DNA of 64,000 nucleotides from Streptomyces sp. Ru62 (GTDB lineage Bacteria; Actinomycetota; Actinomycetes; Streptomycetales; Streptomycetaceae). Numbering within the stretch: the stretch's first letter is position 1; each line of letters begins with the position of its first letter. Below the pieces are notes generated by a model, which was given only the letters and a program-made list of their open reading frames with translations, ran no database searches and was not told where the DNA came from. A program made the position numbers and the translations under genes. Positions 36,778 through 45,394 of the stretch are shown piece after piece. The stretch lies in contig NZ_PQSU01000004.1 in the NCBI RefSeq assembly GCF_002920615.1, positions 62,001 through 126,000 on the forward strand, written 5' to 3'.

Positions 36778-37407
36778 TCAGACGGTGCCGTCCCCCGGCT
36801 GTGGCGAGTCCGCCGCGGTGCCGATCAGGCCGGTCAACAGGACGGCCCAGACCGCGTTCAGCCGGGACAGGTGGGAGGCGCAGCCCTCGGTGGGCTGGGG
36901 GGAGTCCAGCACGCCCAGGACCAGGTACCGAAGGAGCAGCGCCACGATCTCGGGGTCGACGCCGGTGCGCAGTTCCTTCTCCCGGCTCGCCTGGTCCAGC
37001 AGGCCGCGCACGTCGGGCAGCCAGGAGTCGGTCCAGTCCGCCGGCCCGGGCGCCCGTTCCCGGGTCAGCCGGCCGGCGGCCCGCACGGTCGGCTCCTCGC
37101 ACAACAGGGCCGCCACGGCGTGCGCGATGCGGATGACCCGTTGCAGGAGCGGGTATCCGGACTCCTCCGCGGGCTCCGCGCCGGTGCGGGCCACCGCCTC
37201 GCGGGTGATCTCGGACCCCCGGGCGTGCACGGCTTCCGCCAGGGCCGGTTTGGTGGGGAAGTGGAAGGTGAGGGCGCCCATGGTGACGCCCGCGGACCTG
37301 CTGACGCGCTGGAGCGACGTACCGCTGTACCCCTGGAGGGAGAACTCCCTGGCGGCAGCCTCCAGCAGACGCCCTCGCGTCCGCTCGGCCCGCTCCTGAC
37401 TGACCAT
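36778..37407 (-). CDS. Second GBL-receptor-like TetR regulator
   Basis: A 209-residue TetR protein. QERAERTRGRLLEAAAREFSLQGYSGTSL and GVTMGALTFHFPTKPALAEA match the N-terminal domain of the receptor family; the C-terminal domain is more divergent and lacks the ARAGVRLxMEQ block. Pseudo-receptors of this kind often bind antibiotics or biosynthetic intermediates rather than the hormone. It is divergent from the XRE gene, with a dyad at 37478-37493 upstream. ATG 37407. Confidence 0.75.
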   Translation of the reverse strand: MVSQERAERTRGRLLEAAAREFSLQGYSGTSLQRVSRSAGVTMGALTFHFPTKPALAEAVHARGSEITREAVARTGAEPAEESGYPLLQRVIRIAHAVAALLCEEPTVRAAGRLTRERAPGPADWTDSWLPDVRGLLDQASREKELRTGVDPEIVALLLRYLVLGVLDSPQPTEGCASHLSRLNAVWAVLLTGLIGTAADSPQPGDGTV

Positions 37408-37477
37408 GCTCCCCGGCCTCCGCACGTTCGGTGGGCTGTTCCCGTGGCTGCGGAGACCCGCACGCCCGTCGAACAAT

Positions 37478-37493
37478 GATAGCGCTCGTTATC
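37478..37493. promoter_or_regulatory. TetR-type operator dyad
   Basis: GATAGCGCTCGTTATC is a near-perfect dyad, GATAR-CG on each side, 71 bases upstream of the second TetR gene. Its size and sequence are typical of a TetR self-operator. Confidence 0.55.
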
Positions 37494-37572
37494 TTTATGC
37501 GTAGTACGTCCGCCCGCAACCCCATGGCCGGCAAGGTGGCGCGAACGGACCCGGTCCGACCCCGTCGTTCGA

Positions 37573-37648
37573 TGGTCAAGTATGAGTAAAAATAAAAAAT
37601 ATAACTCTCTTCATGCCTCTGAAAAAATAACGGTACCTATTATGTTGT
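37573..37648. other. Extremely AT-rich patch in a high-GC genome
   Basis: About 76 bases with long A/T runs (TAAAAATAAAAAATATAA, GAAAAAATAA) and TATTAT near 37639, 50-125 bases before the XRE start. Such composition is rare here and suggests a strongly regulated promoter, perhaps bound by a nucleoid protein such as Lsr2, or recently acquired DNA. Confidence 0.6.
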
Positions 37649-37698
37649 GAGCGCACCGAGACGGGGGGCGCGAACGTTGTACACGGAGGAGGGGCACC

Positions 37699-38664
37699 AT
37701 GATGACTGGTACTGGATCTCCGGCATCCGGCGTCGCGTTGTCAGTGATCCGCCGCAAGCGCCGGGAGGCGGTGCCCGTCCCACGGCGGGACGCCGTCCAG
37801 GCTCCGGCGGCCAAGCCGGCCGACCTGAGGTTCGCCGAACTCGGCAGCTTCCTGGCGGCCCGGCGTGCGGAGGTCACTCCGGAGCAGGTCGGACTGCCGG
37901 GCGGCGGATCCCGCCGGCTGAGTGGTCTGCGCCGTGAGGAGGTGGCCATGCTGGCGGGTATCGGGGCGTCCTGGTACGCGTGGATCGAGCAGGGGAGGGC
38001 CAAGAACGTCTCCCCGGAGATCCTCGCGGCCATCGCCGGTGTCCTGCGGCTGGACGAGGCGCAGTGCCTGTATGTGATGCGGCTGGCGGGCTACACCGCG
38101 CCGCGCCGCCCCCGGGCCGGTGTGGAGGACGACGATCCGCTCGGCGCGGAGATCGTCGACGACTTCCTGCCCAGCCCGGCGTACTTCCTCGACCGCTACT
38201 GGGACGTCACGGCCGCCAACACCGCCGCCGAGCGTCTGCTGGGCGTCGAAGGAGGAGACGCGAACTACCTGGAGATGCTCTTCCTCGACCAGGGCGCCCG
38301 GAGCCGGTTCCCCCTGTGGGAGCGGGACGCGGCCGACGCGGTGGCCCGGTTCCGCACGCAGAGCGGTGAGTTCCTGGGTGATCCCCGGCTCGCCTCCCTC
38401 GTGCGCCGCCTGCGGGAACGCAGCCCGTTCTTCGCCGACCTGTGGGACCAGCACCGCATCAGCGACGGCTCGGGCATCACCCAGGTGGTGCGCCATCCGG
38501 GGCTGGGGCAGGTGTCCCTGAACCAGGTCTGTCTCGACCTGTCCTGCCGTCCCGGTCGTCAGCTGATCCTGCTCCGGCCGGACTCGGGCGGTGACGCCGA
38601 ACGGATCGGCAACTGGATCCGGGAGGTGTCACCGGCCTTCACCGTCTCCACGGTGCCTGCCTGA
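37699..38664 (+). CDS. XRE-family regulator with MmyB-like domain
   Basis: A 321-residue regulator with a 40-residue N-terminal extension, an HTH (SRRLSGLRREEVAMLAGIGASWYAWIEQGR), and an MmyB-like ligand-binding domain with FLDRYWDVTAANTAAERLLG. It reads toward a MarR/MFS group and is divergent from the second TetR gene. ATG at 37699 is preceded by GGAGGGG, which supports it. Its promoter region includes the AT-rich patch. Confidence 0.85.
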   Translation: MMTGTGSPASGVALSVIRRKRREAVPVPRRDAVQAPAAKPADLRFAELGSFLAARRAEVTPEQVGLPGGGSRRLSGLRREEVAMLAGIGASWYAWIEQGRAKNVSPEILAAIAGVLRLDEAQCLYVMRLAGYTAPRRPRAGVEDDDPLGAEIVDDFLPSPAYFLDRYWDVTAANTAAERLLGVEGGDANYLEMLFLDQGARSRFPLWERDAADAVARFRTQSGEFLGDPRLASLVRRLRERSPFFADLWDQHRISDGSGITQVVRHPGLGQVSLNQVCLDLSCRPGRQLILLRPDSGGDAERIGNWIREVSPAFTVSTVPA

Positions 38665-38722
38665 CCGGTCGGCCGGGCGGCTGTCGCCGGTGGTGCCCGC
38701 CCGGGCGCCGGTGCGCGGTCGC

Positions 38723-39145
38723 TCAGTCGGCCGCCCGGGCCAGCAGGTCGCGCAGGGTCGTCTGCTCCGAGTCGGTGAGCCGCCCGATCGGCGAGTCCAC
38801 CTGGAGCTGCTTGACGACCTTCCTGCGTAGCGCGGCCCCTTCGGGTGTCAGGTGCAGCAGCTTGGCGCGCCGGTCGGTCGGGTGCGGCCGGCGCTCCAAC
38901 AGGCCCATGGCCTCCAGCCGGTCCGCGACGAACGTCGCGTTCGACGCCTCGCAGTGCATCCGCCGGGCCAGCTCGCGCAGGGTCCGCGGCTCGGGCAGCT
39001 CGCGCAGGGCGACCGCCTGCGCCGAGGTGAGGCCGAACCGGTCGGAGACCTGCCGGGTGTGCCGTTCGATCGCCTGTGACAGGGCGTTGACCAGGCTGCA
39101 CACGTCGCCGTCTGCGAGCCGGCCGGGGGTGTTCGAGTGCGCCAT
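38723..39145 (-). CDS. MarR family regulator
   Basis: A 140-residue MarR protein with the winged helix (TLRELARRMHCEASNATFVADRLEAMGLLERRPHPTDRRAKLLHLT). It is divergent from an MFS exporter over 245 bases holding tandem operator-like repeats. It should repress that exporter and respond to a small molecule. Cys in the recognition region (MHCEAS) hints at redox or ligand sensing, not proven. Confidence 0.88.
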   Translation of the reverse strand: MAHSNTPGRLADGDVCSLVNALSQAIERHTRQVSDRFGLTSAQAVALRELPEPRTLRELARRMHCEASNATFVADRLEAMGLLERRPHPTDRRAKLLHLTPEGAALRRKVVKQLQVDSPIGRLTDSEQTTLRDLLARAAD

Positions 39146-39260
39146 GTCGTCATCGTACCCGGCGGCTTCGCACACCCGGCCGGTCAGATCGTACGAGTTG
39201 GAAACATTTGAACTCGACCTTCCCTTGCGGAGGTCGCCTGCCAAGCCCTAGCTTCGGACT

Positions 39261-39299
39261 CGGATAGTTCGAGCTAGTAGTATCCGAGCTAGAAGTATC
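39261..39299. promoter_or_regulatory. MarR operator repeats before the MFS gene
   Basis: TTCGAGCTAGTAGTATC (39268-39284) and TCCGAGCTAGAAGTATC (39283-39299) are direct repeats 15 bases apart, and TAGTTCGAGCTA (39265-39276) is nearly palindromic. They lie 92-130 bases before the exporter start. Tandem dyads suit a MarR dimer. Confidence 0.6.
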
Positions 39300-39390
39300 A
39301 CTGGCTCGGTGGCCCGCCGGACGGATGCGCCGTCCGGTCCGGCCCGTCCCTTCCCTGCCTTCCGCTCTATTCAGAGAGGTACACAGAGCC

Positions 39391-40836
39391 ATGACTTCGT
39401 CTGGTTCCGCGCGTCACAAAGGGCTCATCCTGGCGGCCCTGGCGCTGGCCCAGCTGATCATCGCCCTGGACTACAGCATCGTGTTCGTCGCCCTCCCGGA
39501 CATCGGTTCCGGCGTGGGCTTCTCGGACCAGCAGCTCCAGTGGGTGATCGGCGCGTACGCCGTCGCGTTCGGCGGCTTCCTGCTGCTCGGCGGTCGCATG
39601 TCCGACCTGCTCGGCCGGCGCCGGATGTTCCTGACCGGCCTGGCGCTCTACGCGCTCGCCTCCGTGCTCGGAGGACTGGCCTCGGACCCCTGGGTCCTGG
39701 TCGCCGCCCGAGCGGTGCAGGGCATCGGCGGCGCCTTCCTCGCGCCGGCCACCCTGTCCCTGCTCACCAGCAACTTCGAGGAGGGACCCGAGCGCAACCG
39801 CGCCCTGGGCGTGTGGGGCGCCACCGGCAGCAGCGGCATGGTGGTCGGCTCGCTGCTGGGCGGTGTGCTGACGCAGGCGTTCGGCTGGGCCGCGGTGTTC
39901 TTCGTCAACGTCCCCCTCGCCCTGGGCGTCGCCCTGCTCGGACTCCAGGCGATCCCCGCCGACCGGCCTACCGAGCGCCGTCAGGGCTTCGACCTGCCCG
40001 GCGGCATCACCGTCACCGGCGGTGCCCTGCTACTGGTCTTCGGTCTGGTGCAGGGTCCGGAGATCGGCTGGGCCGCGCCCGTCACCCTGGTCAGCTTCGT
40101 CGCCGCGGCGGCCCTGATCGTCGGCTTCGTCGTCATCGAGTCGCGCACCGCCGACCCGCTGGTGCCGCTGCGGGTGTTCTCCTTCCGCAGCCTGCGCCTC
40201 GGCTCCATGATCACGTTCGCGTTCATGGCGACCTTCGGGGCGAGCGCGTACTTCATCACGCTCGCGCTGCAGACCGTGCGCGGCTGGAGCGCCCTGGCCA
40301 CCGGCCTGGCCTTCATCCTGCCGTGCGCCTGCATCCTGGTCGGCACCGTGATCGGCGGCAGGATGTCCACCGCGATCGGCGTGCGCAGCACCCTGGCCAT
40401 CGGCCTGGTGGTCGGCGCTATCGGTACGGCCGTGTTCGCCGCCTTCCTCGGCAACGGCTCGACGTACGCGCAGATGGTTCCCGGCATCGTGATCTTCAGC
40501 ATCGCGCAGGGCGTCATCTGGACCGCCATGTTCTCCGCGGCGACCACAGGTGTCGAGGAGAAGCTCCAGGGCCTGGCGTCCGGCCTGGCCACCAGCGGCC
40601 AGCAGGTCGGTGCCGCCGTGGGCCTGGCCGTGCTGGTCGCCGTCTCCAACGCGGTCAGCGGCTCCGACCCGGCCCCGGCCGAGCTGTCCGACGGGCTCCA
40701 GGCGGCCACCTTCACCTCGGCCCTGCTGATCCTGCTCACCGTCGGCCTGGCGCTGGCCCTGCCGAAGCCGGCCGCGGCCGTCAAGGAGACGCCGGTGCCG
40801 GCCGAGACCCCCGTCCGGGCCAACGAGGCGGTCTGA
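39391..40836 (+). CDS. MFS exporter, DHA2 (14-helix) type
   Basis: A 481-residue exporter. The motif GRMSDLLGRRRMFLTG is in loop 2-3, ALDYSIVFVALPDI in helix 1 and RAVQGIGGAFLAPATLSLL in helix 4, all marks of the EmrB/QacA class. Its range includes antibiotics and toxic compounds. It is next to a MarR gene and an MBL hydrolase, a small resistance or export unit inside the gene cluster. It could export the cluster product. ATG 39391. Confidence 0.9.
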   Translation: MTSSGSARHKGLILAALALAQLIIALDYSIVFVALPDIGSGVGFSDQQLQWVIGAYAVAFGGFLLLGGRMSDLLGRRRMFLTGLALYALASVLGGLASDPWVLVAARAVQGIGGAFLAPATLSLLTSNFEEGPERNRALGVWGATGSSGMVVGSLLGGVLTQAFGWAAVFFVNVPLALGVALLGLQAIPADRPTERRQGFDLPGGITVTGGALLLVFGLVQGPEIGWAAPVTLVSFVAAAALIVGFVVIESRTADPLVPLRVFSFRSLRLGSMITFAFMATFGASAYFITLALQTVRGWSALATGLAFILPCACILVGTVIGGRMSTAIGVRSTLAIGLVVGAIGTAVFAAFLGNGSTYAQMVPGIVIFSIAQGVIWTAMFSAATTGVEEKLQGLASGLATSGQQVGAAVGLAVLVAVSNAVSGSDPAPAELSDGLQAATFTSALLILLTVGLALALPKPAAAVKETPVPAETPVRANEAV

Positions 40837-40914
40837 CGGTCCGCCCGGGGAGGCCGGACACCGGTTCCGGCCTCCCCGGGCTGCCCCGACGACGTCACCC
40901 ACCGAAGGATCACC

Positions 40915-41769
40915 ATGCCGCTCCCCACGGGGCTCAACTCACCCCCCGGCGCGCTGCGTTCACTGCGCCTGGGCGACCACACCGTCACGGTCGTCCCCGA
41001 CGGCGCGGTGCAACTGCACCCGCGGCGCTGGCTGCCCGACTCGACGGACCGCGACTGGACGGACGACCACCCCGGCCTCCTGGACGACCAGGGCTACCTC
41101 GCGACGTCCGTGGCAAGCCTGCTCGTGGAGCACGACGGCCGGGCCCTGCTCCTCGACGCCGGGTTCGGGCCGCACGACATCCCGGCCGAGGACACCATCG
41201 ACACCATCGGCGCCCTCCACGGCGGACGGCTCCCCGACGCCCTCGCACGGGCCGGCCGTGACCCCGCCGACATCGAGGCCGTCGCCTTCACTCACCTGCA
41301 CGACGACCACATCGGATGGGCGTTCCGGCCCGGCCCGGACCGTCCCACCCCGTTCGCGCGGGCCACGCTGCTGGCCTCCGCGGACGAGTGGGCCGACTGG
41401 CCCGCACCCCCGGAGGCCGCCGGCCCCCCGGTGACCCCGGGGCAGGAGATCTTCCCCGGCGTCACCGCGTGGCCCGCCCCCGGACACACGCGCGGCCACA
41501 CGGCGTACGTCCTCTCGGCCGGCGGACGGCGGCTGATCGCGTTCGGCGACGTCTTCCACAGCCCCGCCCAACTCGCCCGCCCCGACTGGCGGGTGTCGAT
41601 GGACGCCCTGCCGGAGCAGGCGGTGCGCACACGGCAGGAGATGCTGGCCGAGCTGGCGCGTCCGGACACCCTGGCCTTCGCCAACCACTTCGCGCGGGGA
41701 CAGCTCGGACGCGTCGCCCACGGCGAGGACGGGGCGCGCTGGGAGCCGCTGCCCGAAGGAACCGCATAA
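40915..41769 (+). CDS. MBL-fold metallohydrolase
   Basis: A 284-residue metallo-beta-lactamase-fold enzyme with the zinc motif THLHDDHIG and the later GHTRGHTAYVL. It resembles lactonase/AHL-lactonase-like members but could be any MBL hydrolase. It starts 78 bases after the exporter and is followed by a strong terminator. Beside an acyl-lactone-type locus, lactone hydrolysis is an interesting but untested possibility. ATG 40915 after AAGGA. Confidence 0.85.
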   Translation: MPLPTGLNSPPGALRSLRLGDHTVTVVPDGAVQLHPRRWLPDSTDRDWTDDHPGLLDDQGYLATSVASLLVEHDGRALLLDAGFGPHDIPAEDTIDTIGALHGGRLPDALARAGRDPADIEAVAFTHLHDDHIGWAFRPGPDRPTPFARATLLASADEWADWPAPPEAAGPPVTPGQEIFPGVTAWPAPGHTRGHTAYVLSAGGRRLIAFGDVFHSPAQLARPDWRVSMDALPEQAVRTRQEMLAELARPDTLAFANHFARGQLGRVAHGEDGARWEPLPEGTA

Positions 41770-41787
41770 CGCGTCCCGGCCCGTAAC

Positions 41788-41830
41788 GCGGGCCCGGCAC
41801 CGGGGAATCCCCGTGCCGGGCCCGCCTTTT
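41788..41830 (+). terminator. Terminator after the MBL gene
   Basis: GCGGGCCCGGCACCGGGG pairs with CCCCGTGCCGGGCCCGC around AAT (one-base asymmetry), followed by CTTTT. A strong intrinsic terminator, which isolates the AvrD operon that starts at 42200. Confidence 0.9.
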
Positions 41831-42199
41831 CGCGTCCGAGGTGGTGAAGTGCCGCGCGCGAACGTGTTGGTGCGGGCGGCAGCATCTTCGGTGATGGCGT
41901 CGGGGAAGCCGGTGACATTGAAGTCTGGGGCCGGAAGGCCGCCGGTGAAATGATTCCTGACATGAGCCGGAACATCGCCCTGGGCGGTGCTCAGGGAACC
42001 GGCGGAACCCAGGCCGACTCGTCCGGCGGCAGGCCGGAACGGCCCACGGCGTCTTCCTCCGCCCGCCGGCCGAATTCCCCCCGGCCGAGGACGGCCGGCT
42101 GGTCAGAGGAAATGTGAGCGGAGCCCCGGACACCGGGTGGAGGACATCTCGGCGCGCGGCCGGCCCATTCGCCCCCAGACCTCAGGAGCGTACCGACCC
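41831..42199. promoter_or_regulatory. Upstream region of the AvrD operon
   Basis: A 369-base gap with no supported gene. It must contain the promoter of the HAD-AvrD-TE operon. TTGAAGTC near 41919 is a possible -35 element but I could not find a matching -10. A possible receptor operator could not be recognised by eye. CAGGAG at 42183-42188 is the ribosome site for the first gene. Confidence 0.4.
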
Positions 42200-43000
42200 A
42201 TGAACCGCACGCGAGTCGCCTTCTTCGACGTGGACGGCACCCTGACCACGTCCGGCAGCATGTTCCGCCTCCTCGCCTTCCACCTCGCCGCCATGGGCCA
42301 CCCGCCGCGCGTGTACGAGGAGCGGCGCCGCGAGCTGAAGGCCATGGCGGCGATCGGCTGCCCGAGGGAGGCCACCAACCGGGCCTACTTCAGCGGTCTT
42401 CAGGGGGTGGACGCCACCGTGCTCGCCGGCGTGGCGGACGCGTGGTTCGCGGCCGAGCTGGCCACCGGCGGCTACTACCACGAGCCGGCCCTGGCCGCGC
42501 TGCGCCGCCACCAGGAGCGGGGCGACCACGTCGTCCTGGTGTCCGGGTCGTTCCCGGCGCCGCTCCGGCCGATCGCCGCCGACCTGGGCGTCGAGGAAGT
42601 CTGGTGCACCGAGCCCGAGATCGTCCACGGGCGCCACACCGGCGACCTCAAGGGCCCGCCGATGCTCGGCGCCGCCAAGGCCGAGGCCGTCCGAACCGTC
42701 CTCGCCCGGCGCGGCGCCACCCCGGACGACTGCGTCGCGTACGGCGACCACGTCTCCGACCTGCCGATGCTCAAGGCCGTCGGCTCCGCCGTGGTCGTCG
42801 GCGGCGACGCGCGGCTGCGCACCTCGGCGCGCGCCCACGGGTGGCGCCTGCTGCCCGGCACCCTCCCCCCGCCCGCGCTGCCGCTGCCGCGGACCGGCCC
42901 CGGTGCCGCACGGGCCCGTACCCGCCCGGCCTTCCACTCCCCTCACTCGTCCTTCGCCCCCACCACATCCACCCGCTACGAGATGCCGGAGACCGCATGA
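42200..43000 (+). CDS. HAD-IB phosphatase (SerB-like)
   Basis: A 266-residue HAD-superfamily phosphatase. Motif I FFDVDGT gives Asp10 and Asp12, motif II VLVSGSF, a conserved Lys in DLKGPPMLG, and motif IV YGDHVSDLPML. The C1 cap type matches HAD-IB (phosphoserine phosphatase-like). The last 40 residues are Pro/Arg-rich. It may remove the phosphate from an intermediate of the AvrD route, as a phosphatase does in GBL synthesis; this is inference. It overlaps the next gene by 4 bases (ATGA). Confidence 0.8.
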   Translation: MNRTRVAFFDVDGTLTTSGSMFRLLAFHLAAMGHPPRVYEERRRELKAMAAIGCPREATNRAYFSGLQGVDATVLAGVADAWFAAELATGGYYHEPALAALRRHQERGDHVVLVSGSFPAPLRPIAADLGVEEVWCTEPEIVHGRHTGDLKGPPMLGAAKAEAVRTVLARRGATPDDCVAYGDHVSDLPMLKAVGSAVVVGGDARLRTSARAHGWRLLPGTLPPPALPLPRTGPGAARARTRPAFHSPHSSFAPTTSTRYEMPETA

Positions 43001-44343
43001 CTGCCTGGTTCTTCGAACGGATGCACAGCTTCGGTGACGCCGACGCGATCGTCTTCGACGGCCGGAGCCACAGCTACGCCCAGTTGCTGGCCCTGACCGA
43101 CCGGTGGAAGGCCTTCCTCGACGCGCGGCAGGTGCGGCCCGGACAGGTCGTCGCCCTGGAAGGGGCCGGCAGCGTCGAGGTCTGCGCCGGGCTGCTCGCC
43201 CTGATCGACCGCGGCGCCGTCGTCGTACCCCTGACCCGGCTGCCCCCGGCCAAGCGGTCCGAGTTCCTGGACATCGCCGAGGTGGAAGCCGTCGTCACCG
43301 TCGACGCCCTCGGCGGCCGGCACCGGTTCGAGGCCACCGGCCGCACGGCCGACCACGAACTGTACGGCCGGCTGCGCGCGGCCCGGACACCCGGCCTGGT
43401 GCTGTTCAGCTCCGGCACCACCGGCCGCAGCAAGGCGACGGTCCTGGACTTCGCCAAGGTGCTGGGCAAGTACGGCGAGGCCCGCAAGCCCAAACGAACC
43501 CTCGGCTTCCTCAACCTGGACCACATCGGCGGCATCAACACGCTGCTGCACACGCTCAGCCAGGGCGGAGCGCTCGTCACCATCGACGACCGCACCCCCG
43601 ACACCGTGTGCGCCGCGATCGCCGCCCACCGGATCCAGGTGCTGCCCACCACGCCCACGTTCCTGAACATGCTGCTCATCTCGCGCGCCTACACACGCCA
43701 CGACCTCAGCACCCTCCAACTGATCACCTACGGCACCGAACCGATGCCGCTCGGCGTGCTCCAGCGGCTCGACGCGACACTGCCCGGCGTCCGTCTGAAG
43801 CAGACCTACGGCCTGTCCGAGCTGGGCATCCTGTCCACCCGGTCCCGCGACAACGACAGCCTCTGGGTGAAGCTCGGCGGCGAGGGCTTCGACTACCGGA
43901 TCCGCGACGGCGTCCTGTGGATCCGCTCCGACATGGCCATGCTCGGCTACCTCAACGCGCCCGCGCCCTTCGACGAGGAGGGGTACTTCAACACCCAGGA
44001 CGCGGTGGAGACCGACGGCGACTACGTCCGCATCCTCGGCCGCAAGTCCGAGATCATCAACGTGGCCGGGGAGAAGGTCTACCCCAGCGAGGTCGAGAAC
44101 GTCCTCCTGGAGATGGACATCATCGCCGACGCCACTGTCTCCGGCCGGCACAGCCACATCACCGGCCAGGTGGTGCAGGCCACGGTGAAGCTCACCGAGC
44201 CGGCGGACCCGCGGGAGGTGGCCCGCCGCGTCCGCACGTACTGCAGCCGGCGGCTGGAGGCGTACAAGGTGCCGCTGCTGGTCGAGGTCACCGACGACGA
44301 CCAGCACTCCGACCGCTTCAAGAAGATCCGGAGCGCGGCGTGA
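42997..44343 (+). CDS. Acyl-adenylating enzyme (class I adenylate-forming)
   Basis: A 448-residue adenylation enzyme. A3 SSGTTGRSK is at 138-146; YGTEP and QTYGLSELG lie in the middle; GRKSEIINVAGEKVYPSEVE is A8 and Lys442/443 near the C-terminus the A10 lysine. It is short but has all core motifs. The role expected is ATP-dependent loading of a fatty or other acid onto an acyl carrier protein in the operon. It has no fused carrier domain, so the two free ACP genes are its likely partners. Confidence 0.88.
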   Translation: MTAWFFERMHSFGDADAIVFDGRSHSYAQLLALTDRWKAFLDARQVRPGQVVALEGAGSVEVCAGLLALIDRGAVVVPLTRLPPAKRSEFLDIAEVEAVVTVDALGGRHRFEATGRTADHELYGRLRAARTPGLVLFSSGTTGRSKATVLDFAKVLGKYGEARKPKRTLGFLNLDHIGGINTLLHTLSQGGALVTIDDRTPDTVCAAIAAHRIQVLPTTPTFLNMLLISRAYTRHDLSTLQLITYGTEPMPLGVLQRLDATLPGVRLKQTYGLSELGILSTRSRDNDSLWVKLGGEGFDYRIRDGVLWIRSDMAMLGYLNAPAPFDEEGYFNTQDAVETDGDYVRILGRKSEIINVAGEKVYPSEVENVLLEMDIIADATVSGRHSHITGQVVQATVKLTEPADPREVARRVRTYCSRRLEAYKVPLLVEVTDDDQHSDRFKKIRSAA

Positions 44344-45119
44344 ACCCGGCCACCGACCCCGCCGGGCCCGCGCCCGACGGCCCCGACGACCGCGGCGCCC
44401 CCGTCGCCGTCGTCAGCGGCGGCAGCCGGGGACTGGGCCGGGTCCTGGTCGAACGGCTCCTCGCCGACGGCCGGCGCGTGGCCACCTTCAGCCGCAGACC
44501 CAACGAGTTCACCGAGGCGATGGCCGGCAAGCACCCGGACTCCTTCCACTGGGCCGCCGCCGACCTGACGGACTTCGCCGGACTGCGGGAGTTCGCCCGC
44601 GACAGCGCGCGCCGCTTCGGCCGGATCGACCTGCTGGTCAACAACGCGGGCGTGCTCCACCAGGAGCTCTTCCTGACCGGCGCCCCCGCCCGGATGAACG
44701 ACCTCGTCGGCGCGAACCTCCTGGCGCCCATGCACCTGGCCCAGACCTGCGCCCGCGTCATGACGCGCACGGGCGGCGGCACCATCGTCAACGTGTCGTC
44801 CATCAACGCCATCCGCGGCTACCGGGGCGTCGCCGTGTACGCCGCGGCCAAGGCCGGCCTCGAAGGGCTCGGCCGCGCCCTGGCCCGCGAACTCGGCCCC
44901 CTGGGCATCCGGGTCAACACCGTCACGCCCGGCTTCTTCGACAGCGACATGACCGCGGACGTCACCTCGCGCAACCGCGAGAAGATCCAGCACCGCACCC
45001 CGCTGGGCCGCCTGGGAACCGTGGACGAGATCGCCGAGGCGGTCCTCTTCCTCGCCTCGCCCGAGGCCCGGTTCATCACCGGACACACCCTTGTCATCGA
45101 TGGAGGCATCACATGCTGA
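44340..45119 (+). CDS. 3-oxoacyl-ACP reductase-like SDR
   Basis: A 259-residue FabG-like SDR. SGGSRGLG at 26-33, NNAG, SSINAIRG and YAAAK (Tyr/Lys) are present; the C-terminus has the usual VIDGG ending. It would interconvert beta-keto and beta-hydroxy acyl-ACP. GTGA overlap with the ligase upstream and a 7-base overlap with the ACP downstream show tight coupling. Confidence 0.9.
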   Translation: MNPATDPAGPAPDGPDDRGAPVAVVSGGSRGLGRVLVERLLADGRRVATFSRRPNEFTEAMAGKHPDSFHWAAADLTDFAGLREFARDSARRFGRIDLLVNNAGVLHQELFLTGAPARMNDLVGANLLAPMHLAQTCARVMTRTGGGTIVNVSSINAIRGYRGVAVYAAAKAGLEGLGRALARELGPLGIRVNTVTPGFFDSDMTADVTSRNREKIQHRTPLGRLGTVDEIAEAVLFLASPEARFITGHTLVIDGGITC

Positions 45120-45394
45120 ACAACACGCGGACGTCCGACATCAGGGCAGCCGTCCAGCGCGAGATCGACAGCGTCCTGCTCGACGAGGAGGGCGGCACCG
45201 GCTACTCCCTGGACGACCCGCTGCTGACGGCCGGCCTCAACTCCCTGCTGCTGGCGCAGCTGCTGCTCCAGCTGGAGGCCGAACTCGGCGTCGACCCGTT
45301 CGGCGAGGACCGCTCGATCACCGACGTCCGCACCGTCGGCGAGCTCATCGACGTCTACGAAGAGGCGATACGCGCCGCCTCGGCGGGGGTGTGA
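45113..45394 (+). CDS. Acyl carrier protein (first)
   Basis: A 93-residue carrier protein with LLTAGLNSLLLAQLLLQLEAELG; Ser44 is the phosphopantetheine site. The usual DSL is replaced by NSL, which still offers the Ser and is seen in some stand-alone ACPs. It would carry the acyl chain from the ligase to AvrD. Overlaps its neighbours by 7 and 4 bases. Confidence 0.85.
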   Translation: MLNNTRTSDIRAAVQREIDSVLLDEEGGTGYSLDDPLLTAGLNSLLLAQLLLQLEAELGVDPFGEDRSITDVRTVGELIDVYEEAIRAASAGV

